Shown here one piece after another: positions 22,860 through 32,944 of a stretch of 64,000 bases of DNA. Every line of letters starts with the position of its first letter. Within the stretch, counting starts at the first letter, position 1. The DNA is from Ailurus styani (Eukaryota > Chordata > Mammalia > Carnivora > Ailuridae), in contig LNAC01000379.1 of NCBI GenBank assembly GCA_002007465.1, positions 1,101,846 through 1,165,845 on the forward strand, written 5' to 3'. A program made the translations under genes and the position numbers. The notes beneath the pieces were generated by a model. That model saw only the letters and a program-made list of their open reading frames with translations, had not been told where the DNA came from and ran no database searches.

Positions 22860-23105
22860 CATGAGGCAGAGCAGGGGGCGCGTCGTCCTCTGGCTGGGCA
22901 TCTGGTGCTCGGTGTGGGAGAGCCAAAGCCAGAGGAATACGAATGCCTCCGGCTCCAGCAGCGTCTCTGCCGTGCCCACCGTTCCCTCCCCGGCTCCCTC
23001 AGCACAGCAGAGGGCACCCACACAGCCCCTGGACAGCACCCCCCTCGCCGCCGCCCCGATCCTGAGCCTGCGGCTTCCAGCGATCTCAGGGGGAACGCAC
23101 GGAGA
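22860..23105. promoter_or_regulatory. Short CpG-rich block with a CTCF-like motif
   Basis: I count about 18 CpGs in roughly 245 bases of GC-rich sequence (GGCGCGTCGTCC, CTCGCCGCCGCCCCG, CTGCGGC). This is far above the surroundings but below usual CpG-island length. It includes AGAGCAGGGGGCGC at 22868-22881, a 12-of-14 match to the CTCF core on the same strand as the motif at 22480. It could be a promoter of an untranslated RNA, an insulator, or simply GC-rich unique DNA. Confidence 0.4.
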
Positions 23106-23204
23106 GGAAAAATGCTGCTAGAACTGGCCAGGAGCCCCCAAGAGTCTTGCAACACCATGCCACTCGGGTCGTCAGCTAACAGCCCCAGCTCTCATTTATT
23201 TTTA

Positions 23205-23385
23205 CTTTTTCTAAGATGTTATTTATTTATGTATTTATTTAAGAGAGAGAGGGAGAGAGGAAAAGCGGGGAGGAGAGGGAGAATCAGGGAGCCTCTATCC
23301 CAGGGGTTTGCTTGGTCCTAGGACCCTGAGATCATGACTGGAGCCAAAGACAGCTGCCTAATCGACTGAGCCACCCAGGCGCCAC
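23205..23385 (-). mobile_element. CAN-SINE, antisense, older
   Basis: It runs from TTATTTATTTATGTATTTAT to GAGCCACCCAGGCGCC. It abuts a second antisense SINE at 23395. Confidence 0.92.
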
Positions 23386-23394
23386 CTATCATTT

Positions 23395-23593
23395 TTTAAA
23401 AGATTTTATTTATTTGAGAGTGAGAATGAGAGAGAGCATGAGCAGGGGTGGGGAGGCAGAGGGAGAGGGAGAAGCAGACTCCCCACTGAGCAGGGACCCC
23501 GATGCGGGGCTCGATCCCAGGACCCCGGGATCATGACCTGAGCCGGACCGAGGCAGACGTCTAACGGACTGAGCCACCCAGGCGCCCCCGCAG
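23395..23593 (-). mobile_element. CAN-SINE, antisense, with TSD
   Basis: CTATCATTT at 23386-23394 and 23594-23602 is the TSD. A related CTCTCATTT precedes the neighbouring SINE, which suggests reuse of one target. Confidence 0.93.
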
Positions 23594-23815
23594 CTATCAT
23601 TTGAGAGCTTACCCTGTGCCAGGTATTATACCAAGTGCTTTGTATCTGATCTCACTTTATCCTCGCCATCCTGAGATGGGTGCAATTATTACATCATACA
23701 AATGTGTAAACTGAGACAGACCAGAGAAGGTAAAGACTGCCCGAGGTCACACAATAACCGATGGATGGGAACCTGGATCTCTCTGACTGAAGTGTCAATG
23801 CTCACGCTTTGCGGC
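23594..23815 (-). mobile_element. MIR, antisense
   Basis: It reads AGCTATCATTTGAGAGCTTA-like text, then CCCTGTGCCAGGTATTATAC, CTGAGATGGGTGCAATTATT and CTGCCCGAGGTCACACAATA, the reversed MIR core. Confidence 0.85.
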
Positions 23816-23887
23816 TAGCGCTTCTGTCTTCGCACGTGAGCCCTGAAGCAAAGCAGAGCTGAATGCTCAATAGCCTGACTGCATTTC

Positions 23888-24086
23888 TTTTTTTTTTTTA
23901 AGATTTTATTTATTTATTTCACAGAGGGAGAGAGATCACAAGGAGGCAGAGAGGCAGGCAGAGAGAGAGGGGGAAGCAGGCTCCCTGCTGAGCAGAGAGC
24001 CCGATGCGGGCCTTGATCCCAGGACCCTGAGATCATGACCTGAGCCGAAAGCAGAGGCTTTAACCCACTGAGCCACCCAGGCGCCC
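23888..24086 (-). mobile_element. Young CAN-SINE, antisense, with 15-bp TSD
   Basis: GCCTGACTGCATTTC at 23873-23887 and 24087-24101 is a perfect TSD. The element shares the diagnostic CACAGAGGGAGAGAGATCAC and AAGGAGGCAG with the copy at 26434-26632, which marks a young subfamily. Confidence 0.97.
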
Positions 24087-24101
24087 GCCTGACTGCATTT
24101 C

Positions 24102-24589
24102 AGTGGACGATTATTATTATATGGCTTGGAGCCTTTAGACCCAAGTCACAATAAATCACTGAGCTAGAGATGGACCTGATACCTAGAAATACTGCCTGTC
24201 CGTTTGTTCATTTATTCATGCGTTCATTCTGATCTCCATGCAGATAATAGTCCACTTTGTTTTCTGGTCACGGGTTAGAGCAAGGATGTGCATGCAGGTA
24301 AGTCTAAGGCCAGAACCCCAAGCCCTTGTTAATTCGGAGATCCTATACAATGTTTGCCCCTTAGAGAGTGAACAACATATTACAAGAGATCATCGGCAGT
24401 CAGGAGGAAGAACCAGAAGACCAGAAATAGGAGTCGGAGAAGGAACTCTGAAACCAGAGCACATAGTTAGCCTCAGACCCTGAACCAAAAGTCTGCTGAG
24501 TACAAATCACGCAGCGAAACAGAGCCTAGAGCGTGTGTATATGTCAGCGCCCCAGACAGCAAGGGGGCAGGGGTTTCCATTGCTCTCCC
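24102..24589. other. Unique sequence, no gene seen
   Basis: No repeat family recognised and no coding evidence. Confidence 0.45.
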
Positions 24590-24715
24590 TTGATTATCTG
24601 ATTTGCTAGACCAAGAGCTCTCTGAGGACAGACACAAGCAGCACAGCCCTAGTCTCCAGGACAGGGCCTGGCACAGAACCAGGACTCCAGGAACAGTGCT
24701 CGAATCGACCTGTAC
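24590..24715 (+). mobile_element. L2 3' end fragment, sense
   Basis: It reads GACCAAGAGCTCTCTGAGGA, then CAGACACAAGC, AGGACAGGGCCTGGCACAGA and ACCAGGACTC, the L2 3' UTR layout. Confidence 0.65.
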
Positions 24716-25145
24716 CCACTCCGTCACAATGAAACACTTGATTTTATTTTCTGCTCAGGTTTACTGTTGTCTATACAGAAAGGATTTCTGTTCTATTTGC
24801 TACATGCTAGAGACAGGAAAATTCAAAAGAAATGGACGCTATTGTCCATGCTTTCTAAGGGTTTACATCTACACTGGGAGATAAGCTGAACCACAGGTAC
24901 GCGACACAGTTACATAAAAATATCAAAAAGTACCAGCACTCCTCAGTTCCCAAATGCCAGGTCTTGGGACAAACTCATCCATTTCACAGCCACTGCTGTG
25001 CCAACCTACTGCCCTGAAGAGTCTATCCATCCATCTCCATTATCGGAAATGCCCCGCTCACGGGACTGTAAGCAACTTAGAATTGGTCAGACATCATAAC
25101 ATAGAAACTAGAGGCTGGTGAAATCAGAGTTAACCCCCCTGCATG
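24716..25145. other. Mostly unique sequence, possible decayed L2
   Basis: Around 24790-24930, text such as TGCTACATGCTAGAGACAGG could be antisense L2. The remainder is unassigned. Confidence 0.35.
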
Positions 25146-25161
25146 TCATTTACTTACTTTG

Positions 25162-25471
25162 TTTTTGTTGTTATAGTTTGTTTTTTAAAGATTTTATTTT
25201 TTAAATATTTATTTATTTATTTATTGGGGGGAGGGGCGGAGGGAAAGAATCTTTCAAGCAGACTACCTGCTGAGTGGGGAGCCCAATGCAGGGCTCAGTC
25301 CCACAACCCATGAGATCATGACCTGAGTGGAAACCAAGAGTTGGACGCTCAACCGACTGGCGCCCCTAAAGATTTTATTTTTAAGTAATCTCTGTCCAAC
25401 GCAAGGCTTGAACTTACAACCCCCAGGATCAAGAGTCGCATGCTCCAGGGACAGCAAGCCAGACACCCCTA
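25162..25471 (-). mobile_element. Short CAN-SINE, antisense, split by another SINE
   Basis: The outer element consists of a T-rich end at 25162-25203 plus 25368-25471 (ATTTTTAAGTAATCTCTGTC through GCATGCTCC). TCATTTACTTACTTTG (25146-25161) and TCATTTACTAACTTTG (25472-25487) form its 16-bp TSD with one mismatch. Confidence 0.88.
25203..25367 (-). mobile_element. CAN-SINE, antisense, nested in the previous one
   Basis: It reads TATTTATTTATTTATTGGGG to CGACTGGCGCCCC. AAAGATTTTATTTTT on both sides (about 25187 and 25368) is the TSD drawn from the host SINE. Confidence 0.88.
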
Positions 25472-25487
25472 TCATTTACTAACTTTG

Positions 25488-26020
25488 AAACCAGATTATT
25501 CTCCTGCTTAACTCTCAATACACCAGGAAAAATTGTCATAACCACTTACCATCTGGGTCCAATGGACCTTTTTATAGTTTTATACTTTAAGTAGTTTTAC
25601 AAATAATTAAAGAACTAAGGATAAAGGGATAATGAAAAACAATTTGATTAGGAACTTTAATAAGAATTTAGACATCGTGTATCAAATGTAATCTATATTC
25701 CCCCGGTTTTGAAGGTTTTCCTGATTTCTATCTACCCCAATGGGCAACATCCTTTGAATGTAAACTGCTCATTAACTGTCATGCAGAAACCTGGAACATA
25801 TCCATCTTGTGAATACTGATTTCAGATTTCAGATACATCTCTAACAGCTTCCAGTTTATCACTGCCTTTGGTTCTCATTCATACACTTAAAATGTCAAAA
25901 TACAATGCTTTTGAAAACTTCGATAGCTCATAATTTTGCTGAAGAGAAGACAGCTGTCTTCTTCGCTCCATAATTGCCAAGCCATTTTCCCTTTTAGAAT
26001 TCTAAATACCGATTAGAATC
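25488..26020. other. A/T-rich unique sequence
   Basis: No recognisable repeat or gene. Confidence 0.45.
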
Positions 26021-26044
26021 AACTCAATGATGTGGTTCTTTTCT

Positions 26045-26189
26045 AGAGAGGGAGAGGGAGAGGATCTCAAGCAGACTCCCTGCTGAGTGCAAAGCCCAAC
26101 ACAGGGGTCGATCTCACAACCCTGAGATCATGACCTGAGCCAAAACCATGAGTCAGATGCTCAACCGACTGAGCCACCCAGGCGCCCCT
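26045..26189 (-). mobile_element. CAN-SINE, antisense, missing its T-rich end
   Basis: It runs from GAGAGGGAGAGGGAGAGGAT to GAGCCACCCAGGCGCCCC. TCAATGATG (about 26024) and TCAGTGATG (26188) may be the TSD. Confidence 0.9.
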
Positions 26190-26433
26190 CAGTGATGTTT
26201 TCTGCATCTTTTCTCATCCATTCACCTTTGGTTGTACGTCTGCTTTCAGCATGTACCCACTTAGGAACTATTTCGGGTAAATTTTTGTGCAGAAACACCA
26301 TGAAAGAGGAAAGAATAATGTCACATGACCTTTTAGCAAAACAGGATAGTCCAGGTTCTTGTCACAAAATAAGGCCTGATAAAGTCCTTCCTACTGAAAT
26401 GACTAGCTGGATAAGAATACTGTATTTCCTTTT

Positions 26434-26632
26434 TTTTTTTTTTAAAGATTTTATTTATTTATTTCACAGAGGGAGAGAGATCACAAGGAGGCAGAGAGGC
26501 AGGCAGAGAGAGAGAGGGGGAAGCAGGCTCCCCGCTGAGCAGGGAGCCCGATGCGGGCCTCGATCCCAGGACCCTGAGATCATGACCTGAGCCGAAAGCA
26601 GAGGCATTAACCCACTGAGCCACCTAGGCGCC
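26434..26632 (-). mobile_element. Young CAN-SINE, antisense, with 14-bp TSD
   Basis: CTGTATTTCCTTTT at 26420-26433 and 26633-26646 is a perfect TSD. The body is nearly identical to the copy at 23888-24086, including the CACAGAGGGAGAGAG variant. Confidence 0.97.
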
Positions 26633-26646
26633 CTGTATTTCCTTTT

Positions 26647-27272
26647 CATCCTTGGAAATATTCTGTTCCCTCATAGATTCTTGACCTTGAAAATTGTATC
26701 TAGGATATTGACATCTCTAGGCCCACAGCCTGAGATTTCATTTATATGATCAGTTTCACCATCCCCATTAGTGTAGAGTGCTGCTGTCTCTTTGGATTCA
26801 TCTAATTTATCTAATAATTGGGAAACATCATCTTCTCAATTTTCTTCTCTTGGTATAAAATTAAAATTTCTGAATTTTCAACTGTGTTTATAAAAGTCTT
26901 AAAAATACTAAAAAAGATGTGTTTTCAAATTTATTCATGTATTTTTGCAGGGCAATGAATGACTTTGGACAACACAATAAAAAAAAAAGCCAGAAGTTGG
27001 TGTAATAGTTGTGATTTATTCCAGAATTGCATTATCCTTCCAGACTACTCCACAATTCTTCTATTTTCTTATTATTTTAGTCTTTTTACCATAGTTGAGA
27101 ATATTTGATGAGTAATGATAAAATAATTCCCAAGATCTTGAAATAGCAAAGCGTTTCAAGATATAAAAAAATAAGATCAGTAAGATACCATAATGTTCCT
27201 TAACCTTATAAAGGGGTTCAGTGAGCTCACATGGTAATTGTAAGACAGAATAAGTTGTATTCTGTTCTTTAA
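26647..27272. other. A/T-rich unique sequence
   Basis: About 620 bases without a recognised repeat or gene. Confidence 0.45.
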
Positions 27273-27285
27273 AAAACTAAGTTTC

Positions 27286-27461
27286 AAACTGAGGGTTGCT
27301 GGAGGGGTGGGGGGGAAGGATAGGGTGGCTGGGTTATGGACATTGGGGAGGGTATATGCTATGGTGAGTGCTGTGAATTGTGTAAGACTGATGATTCACA
27401 GACCTGTACCCCTGAAACAAATAATACATTATATGTTAATTAAAAAAAGAATGACATACTT
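27286..27461 (+). mobile_element. L1, severely 5'-truncated 3' UTR, with TSD
   Basis: Only the L1 3' UTR end is present: AAACTGAGGGTTGCTGGAGG, GGACATTGGGGAGGGTATAT and GACCTGTACCCCTGAAACAA, then an A-rich tail. AAAACTAAGTTTC at 27273-27285 and 27462-27474 is the TSD. It belongs to the same 3' UTR variant as the L1 at 1321. Confidence 0.93.
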
Positions 27462-27599
27462 AAAACTAAGTTTCTCTTTGTTCTTTTGGAAACCTCTAAG
27501 GAAAAAAAAAGGGTCATGAAATACCAATCCTCACCATTAATTAGAACTGTTGAAAATAGACACCTAAAAAAAGAAAATTGGGTCCAATATGCCCTGATA

Positions 27600-28137
27600 A
27601 TACCCGAGGGTTAAGCCTTCCAAAGGTTCCCAGGTGCCTTCAGGGTAAATTCCTTGACAAGCAGGACCTCCCTCATCTGATCCTTGCCCACTCTTCCAGC
27701 TACATCAGGGGACTCTCCTCCAACTCCCAAGCACTCCACACTCCAGTTCTGCCAAACCAACTGTAGTTGCCCTGAATACATCAAGCTGCTTCACACCTCT
27801 GGGCCTCTGCTCCTACTGTTTGATCTGCCTGTAATGCCTTCCCTCCCCAATCTGCTTGGTGAGCTCCTCATTTTCTTTCATTCTTAGCTCACCTAGCTCC
27901 TCCACCAAGCAGCCTTCCCAGATCTGTTTCCCAGCTCAGCTTCCCCGAGGTAGCAGTACTCCGCAACATCTTCAGCTTACTCTTCTCACTGTGTACTAAC
28001 ACGCTGTATCGCCACTGTCTGGCTCCCTTACCAGCCCATCTACTCCTTTAAGCCAGGAACTGTTTCTCATTCAGGCCCATAACCTCGGTGCCTGGGCACT
28101 CAGTAAACGTTTGTTGAATGAATGGATGGATGAATGC
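27600..28137 (+). mobile_element. L2 LINE 3' end, sense, well preserved
   Basis: The classical L2 terminal layout is present: CCTCTGGGCCTCTGCTCCTA, CTGCCTGTAATGCCTTCCCT, CCAAGCAGCCTTCCCAGATC, CAGGAACTGTTTCTCATTCA and GTTTGTTGAATGAATGGATG. Frames across it are fossil L2, not host genes. Confidence 0.9.
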
Positions 28138-28204
28138 ACCAGCAGGTATGGAACAGAAAGTGTCTATTGGAGTACACTGGAAAATCAGACTCAAAAGGGA
28201 GGGT

Positions 28205-28435
28205 AGGGCCAAACCATGAAGGGCTTTGAATAAGGATCTTTACATTTATCAGAGTGTCCTACAGTTTAATAGGCTTTCAAATACTGATCTCATGTGATCT
28301 TCCAAACACCCAATAAAGTTGGCAGGGCAGACAGATGAAGAAGTGGGTTCTCTGACCCATCAAATAACGAGCTTGAAGACACACTACCGATTAGAAACAG
28401 AGACATCCTGGCTCCTATTTCAGTGCTGTATGACA
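28205..28435 (-). mobile_element. Decayed L2/MIR fragments, antisense
   Basis: AACCATGAAGGGCTTTGAAT suits antisense L2. CTGATCTCATGTGATCTTCC and GATGAAGAAGTGGG suit antisense MIR. Confidence 0.5.
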
Positions 28436-28729
28436 CCAGAGAACCTCTGGGCCGAGGCTTTTGAGCTTTAATCTTTGGGCAGTGGGAAAACCACAGGAAT
28501 CATTGTGAGGGGAGTGACTAGAAAAAGTTAATGCTGTCAGAATTTTTAGGTAGGAAACAGGTATCATTACGTATACTAAGAATAAAATCTGGGTATACAG
28601 TATCTGTGAACTAAGTAACAAATGCAAGACTGTGACTTAATCTGACCATCTTACTTCCCAAAAGTTACCCTCCAGTGTGGAAACCGGGTTCAAGGAAGCT
28701 TAAAGTGCATCTTTATATGGTGTCTTGGA
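28436..28729. other. Unique sequence, no gene seen
   Basis: No recognisable feature. Confidence 0.4.
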
Positions 28730-28870
28730 TCTGCTTCAAAATAATCTGGGGGTGGGGGCTAAGAGTGAGGTATAGATAAAATAAGATTAACCATGAGTTG
28801 ATCATTGTTGAGCTGGGTGATGAGTACAAGGAGATTCATTATACAGTTCTATCTACTTTTACATATTTCT
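28730..28870 (+). mobile_element. Old L1 3' UTR tail
   Basis: GAGCTGGGTGATGAGTACAA followed by GATTCATTATACAGTTCTAT is the common terminal text of ancient L1 3' UTRs. Confidence 0.5.
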
Positions 28871-29845
28871 TAGTTTAGATTCACTAAAAGCAGAGCCTAA
28901 GACAAAGACGTGGGTGCTGGTAGTTTATTTGGGATTCAATTCCAGGGAGCAGGATTAAGGGAGTTGGAAGAGTGAAATACAAGAATGTTATTGAGATCAC
29001 CATTGTGGGCAGTGGGGACTCACATATGCTAGGACAACCTGAGAGGCATACAGAATGACTCCCCAAAATTGACTACCTAAAGTGTGGGAGAAAAACACAT
29101 TTCACCCGTCCACACTGGTTGGGGGCTACCCAGAGTATAGGAAAAGGTCTTAGGGCAGAAAGTAGAAAGCAAAGAGTAACGTACTAAATGTAGGCTACTG
29201 TCCCTGTGAGATGGGTCTGAGCTTGCATGGAATTGTCCATTCGAGCTGTGGCTAAAATCAGAGAGGGATAGCAGGAGAGACGCTATGGGAGCGCCATCTG
29301 CTCCACTGTATGTTTGCAATTGCCCACAATAGCAAGTTAAACAAAAAATAAAGTATATCTTCTTCCATCTTTATTCTACCCAGGAATGGTAGCCAGAGGG
29401 AAGAAGGCCCTGGGTCTGACTCTGAGACTGTGAAGGCCTTTGGGACTTTGGGGATGCCAAGTCCAGTTCATCAGGACTAAGATATAAAGAGATACAAGCG
29501 CATTAGGATTCTTCTGAGAAGTGAGATGACTGCATTTGAGGAGGCTGAGAAAACAATTGGATGGAGTCTTTTTTTTTCCACCCTTTGAACTCACCCAGGG
29601 ATCTGTAGCTGATATGCTTGACAAAGGATGCTTTCACTGACATATCTTCTGTCTGCATCCTTGGCAAGGCTTCCTGAGTCCTGCACACCCTTAATGTCCC
29701 CAGCTCAGCATAGCTTGGAACTGGGGAACCCACCAGTCTAGTCCATGGGCTCTTGGGCCACAGGACTCTTCCTAAGGATGGAAGAAAAGGAGGAACAAGG
29801 AATAACTGTGGATAACTTTCATCTGAACCATTCTGTCAAAGATGG
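28871..29845. other. Unassigned, possibly old interspersed repeat plus unique sequence
   Basis: 28875-29320 has the feel of a mammalian interspersed repeat (GTTTATTTGGGATTCAATTC, GGTTGGGGGCTACCCAGAG), but I cannot name it. 29321-29845 shows nothing recognisable. Confidence 0.35.
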
Positions 29846-29849
29846 GCAC

Positions 29850-30118
29850 TAATAATGATAATGCTAATAGCTAATAAAGTAATAACTATATTGGGTTCTC
29901 TTCTGTGGACTTTACATACAGTAATGCATTTAATTCTCACAAAAACCTTATAAGGTAGGTATTATCATTAGCTACATGTTACAGATGAGGAAACGCAGGA
30001 ACAAAATGGTAAAGGGACTTTCCCACGATCACACCGCTAGTAAGCAGGTGGTAGAGCTGGGATTTGAACTCAGTCTAACTCCAGAGCCCCCACTCTTAAT
30101 CTCCACTCTATACTATAT
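29850..30118 (-). mobile_element. MIR, antisense, near full length
   Basis: It reads ATGCTAATAGCTAATAAAGT, then TTACAGATGAGGAAACGCAG and GCTAGTAAGCAGGTGGTAGA, ending GAGCTGGGATTTGAACTCAG with CCAGAGCCC. Confidence 0.9.
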
Positions 30119-30374
30119 CTACTGAAAGCTCCTCCTCCCCCAATCTACTCTCCCTCTACCCCACCTAAAAACATATGCCTTTACTAGTTATTAGTTGACC
30201 CTGGAATTAGTATCATTGGCACTTCATTAGGCTTCTGTCTTGTCCCTTAATTCAAGTCTCCACTTGCTGCGCAGTTCTTGAAATGGAGTACTTCACTGAG
30301 ACCTAGGCCCTCCAGACGTATGGGCCCTTAAATAATAATAGCACTAACCAAACAAAAAATGACAGACCGCTCCT

Positions 30375-30632
30375 TCTCAACCTTCAGTAGCTCCCTCTTC
30401 TGGTCAGTATGAAACCAAATTCTGTACAATGGCCTCTAGGGCCCTCAGAGTCGGCCATATCCTATGTCTCTGGCCTCTTAGACTGTCTCACCCTCACTCA
30501 TTCTGCTTCAGCCATATTGCTTCCATGCTGTTTTTCCAACACTATAGGCATATTTCTGATTCAGAGCCTTTATACTTGCTATATCCTTTGCCTGGAACAC
30601 TGTTTCCACAGATTGCTTATTATTTGCGAGGG
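30375..30632 (+). mobile_element. L2 LINE fragment, sense
   Basis: It reads CTCTAGGGCCCTCAGAGTCG, then CTGCTTCAGCCATATTGCTT and CTTGCTATATCCTTTGCCTG with GAACACTG, the L2 region upstream of its 3' end. Confidence 0.8.
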
Positions 30633-30774
30633 GGAAAAAACTGTAAGCATACAATAGAGAAATTGGATATAACACTTTAACAAGGTGACCAAGATTAGCA
30701 TTACCAACAAGGGACAGATGGATATCACCTGTCTCTGTGATGCCCTGAGAAGGACCTAGCACTAGTTAAGTAGT

Positions 30775-31205
30775 TTTCCAGCTAGGGATGCATAACCTGA
30801 ATCTAACCATAAGGAAACAAAGACAAACCCAAAATGAGGAATGTTCTATTTTTTAAAAGGACTTTATTCTTTGAAAATGTCAATGCCATAAAAAAACCCA
30901 AAGGCTATGGAAATAATCCAGATTAAAAGAGGCAAAAGAGACATGACAACTAAAAGCACCCTAACTTTAGATCGGATCCTGTACTGGAGGGGCAAGTAAT
31001 GCAAGGAAGAATACTACTTAATCAATTGCAAAAATTGGCAGAGTCAGTAGATTAGATAAAATATTGTGTCTGTATTCAATTTGCTGAAGTTGATAATTAT
31101 ACTGTGGTTATGCAAGAGAGTATCCTTATTCTTAGGAAATACCTGCTGAAATATTAAAAAGCTACGATCATGATGATATATAATAATTTACTCTCACATG
31201 GTTCA
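30775..31205 (+). mobile_element. Ancient L1 (L1ME-like) 3' UTR, sense
   Basis: It reads AAGACAAACCCAAAATGAGG, then AGAGACATGACAACTAAAAG, TAATTATACTGTGGTTATGC and TTATTCTTAGGAAATACCTG. The same text occurs reversed at about 50600-51000, which supports the family assignment within this window. Confidence 0.7.
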
Positions 31206-31622
31206 GGACCCCACTAAGAAAATGAAAACTCAAGCCACAGAATGAGAGGAAATATTTGCAATATATAAAGTTGACAAAGGACGTTTATCCAGAGTATATA
31301 AAGAATAAGAAAAATAAATAAAGACGTCGGCAAAATATTTGAACAGACCCTTCCCAAAAGAAGATACATGAATGGCCAATAAGCAGATGAAAAGACTGTC
31401 AACAAAGAAAGGCAGATTAAAACCATGATGACCCCATCGCTCTATACCCACTAGAATGGCTACAATTAAGAAGACAATACCAAATGCTGGCAAATGAAAC
31501 TCTCATACACTGCTGGTGGGGATGTAAAAAGATATACATTGAGAAACTCTTTGGAAAACTGTTTGGCAGTTTCTTACAAAGTTAAATACACAATTATCCT
31601 GTGTTTTCAATCCCCAGAATTC
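31206..31622 (+). mobile_element. Ancient L1 ORF2 C-terminal remnant, sense
   Basis: It reads GAAGATACATGAATGGCCAA, then CATACACTGCTGGTGGGGAT and CTCTTTGGAAAACTGTTTGG, the standard ORF2-tail nucleotides. Frames are broken. Confidence 0.8.
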
Positions 31623-31629
31623 AATCCAT

Positions 31630-32178
31630 AGGTATTGCATTAATTTTTCTACACTGCATAATAAATTACTACAAACATGGTGGTTTAAAACAACCCAAAT
31701 TTATAATCTCGTGGTTCAGGAGTCTGGGTGTGGCTTAACTGGGTCCTCTCTTCAGGGTCTCATAGGGCTTCGATCAAGGTGTCAACCACAGTTGCAATTT
31801 TATCTGAGGTTTGGGGTCCTCTTCCAAGATTATGTGGTTGTCTCCAGAATTTATATCTTTGCAGTTGCATAATTCGTGGCAGTTTGCTTCTTGCAAGCCA
31901 GAAGATGGCCTCTCAGACTATTAGACACTCTTTTAAGAGTGCTCACATGATTAGGTCAGGCCCACCCAGAATGATATCCATATAACTCAAACCAATTAGG
32001 AACTTTAACTACTTCTGCAAAATCCTTCCACCTTTGCCATATAATATGACCTAATCATAGGAGTGTTCTCCAGTCATATTCACAGGGCCCACCCACATTC
32101 AATGGAGGGAATTACACAGGATGAATAGACCAGGGAGCAGGAATCTTGTGAGCCATCTGAGAATTCTGTCTATCAGAG
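31630..32178 (-). mobile_element. MLT1-type LTR, antisense
   Basis: The left end is ATAATAAATTACTACAAACA with GGTGGTTTAAAACAACCC, the reverse of a MaLR 3' end. The right end reads GAGAATTCTGTCTATCAGAG. No internal genes. Confidence 0.65.
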
Positions 32179-32380
32179 ATACTTACCTAAGGGAATATTT
32201 TCAATATTGTACCAAATTTCTTAAATTTTCTGTTCTGTTGTTAGTAGTAGTAGTAGTAGTCATTACTTCTCTTTGCATTTCAGTTCGATAAGTTTCTATT
32301 GCCCTATCTTCGCATTCACTGATTCTTTCCTCAGCTGTGTCAAGTTTGTCACTGACCCCCCCAAAAGCATTCCTAAAAAG

Positions 32381-32583
32381 GGTGGGGGCACCTGGGTGGC
32401 TCAGTTGGTTGAGCCTCTGACTCTTGAGTTTGGCTTGGGTCATGATCTCAGGGTCATGGAATCGATCCTCATGTGGGGCTTCAAGCTGGGTGTGGAGTCT
32501 GCTTGAGATTCTCTCTCTCCCTCTCCCTCTCCCCTTTCCCTGCCTCTCTCTTTCTCCCTCTCAAAAAACAAAAAAGAAAAAAA
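32381..32583 (+). mobile_element. CAN-SINE, sense, with TSD
   Basis: It runs from GGGGGCACCTGGGTGGCTCA to a CT-rich and A-rich end. AAAGCATTC flanks it (about 32364 and 32585). Confidence 0.92.
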
Positions 32584-32726
32584 GAAAGCATTCTTTGTTT
32601 TTGTGTTATTTCTAGTATTTCCTTTTGACTCTTATAATCTTCCTCTCTGTGATTACATTACCCATCTGTTCCTACATGTTGCCTACTTTTTCCATTAGGG
32701 TCCTTAACATATCACAGTTACTTTAA

Positions 32727-32944
32727 TTTTTAATTTTTAATTTAATTTTTTTTAGTTTTTTGAGAGAGAGAGCATGAGCTTGGGGGGGGAGAGGGGCAGA
32801 GGGAGGGGGAAAGAGAGAATCTTAAGCAGACTCCATACCTGGCACAGAGCCCATCATGGAGTTTGAACCCATGACCCTGAGATCATGACCTGAGCTGAAA
32901 TCAAGAGTTGGACACTTAACTGACTGAGCCACCCAGGCGCCCCA
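32727..32944 (-). mobile_element. CAN-SINE, antisense
   Basis: A T-rich start and GAGAGAGAGAGCATGAGCTT lead to GAGCCACCCAGGCGCCCC. CACAGTTACTTTAA and CAAAGTTGCTTTAA on the two sides are a diverged TSD. Confidence 0.92.

Noticed and set aside
22845..23321. 158-codon plus-strand frame in the CpG-rich block
   Set aside because: It ends inside an antisense SINE and overlaps equally open frames on both strands. The CpG content itself is kept as a regulatory candidate.
26192..26590. 132-codon plus-strand frame
   Set aside because: Its second half is antisense SINE translation (GREITRRQRGRQRER-type text).
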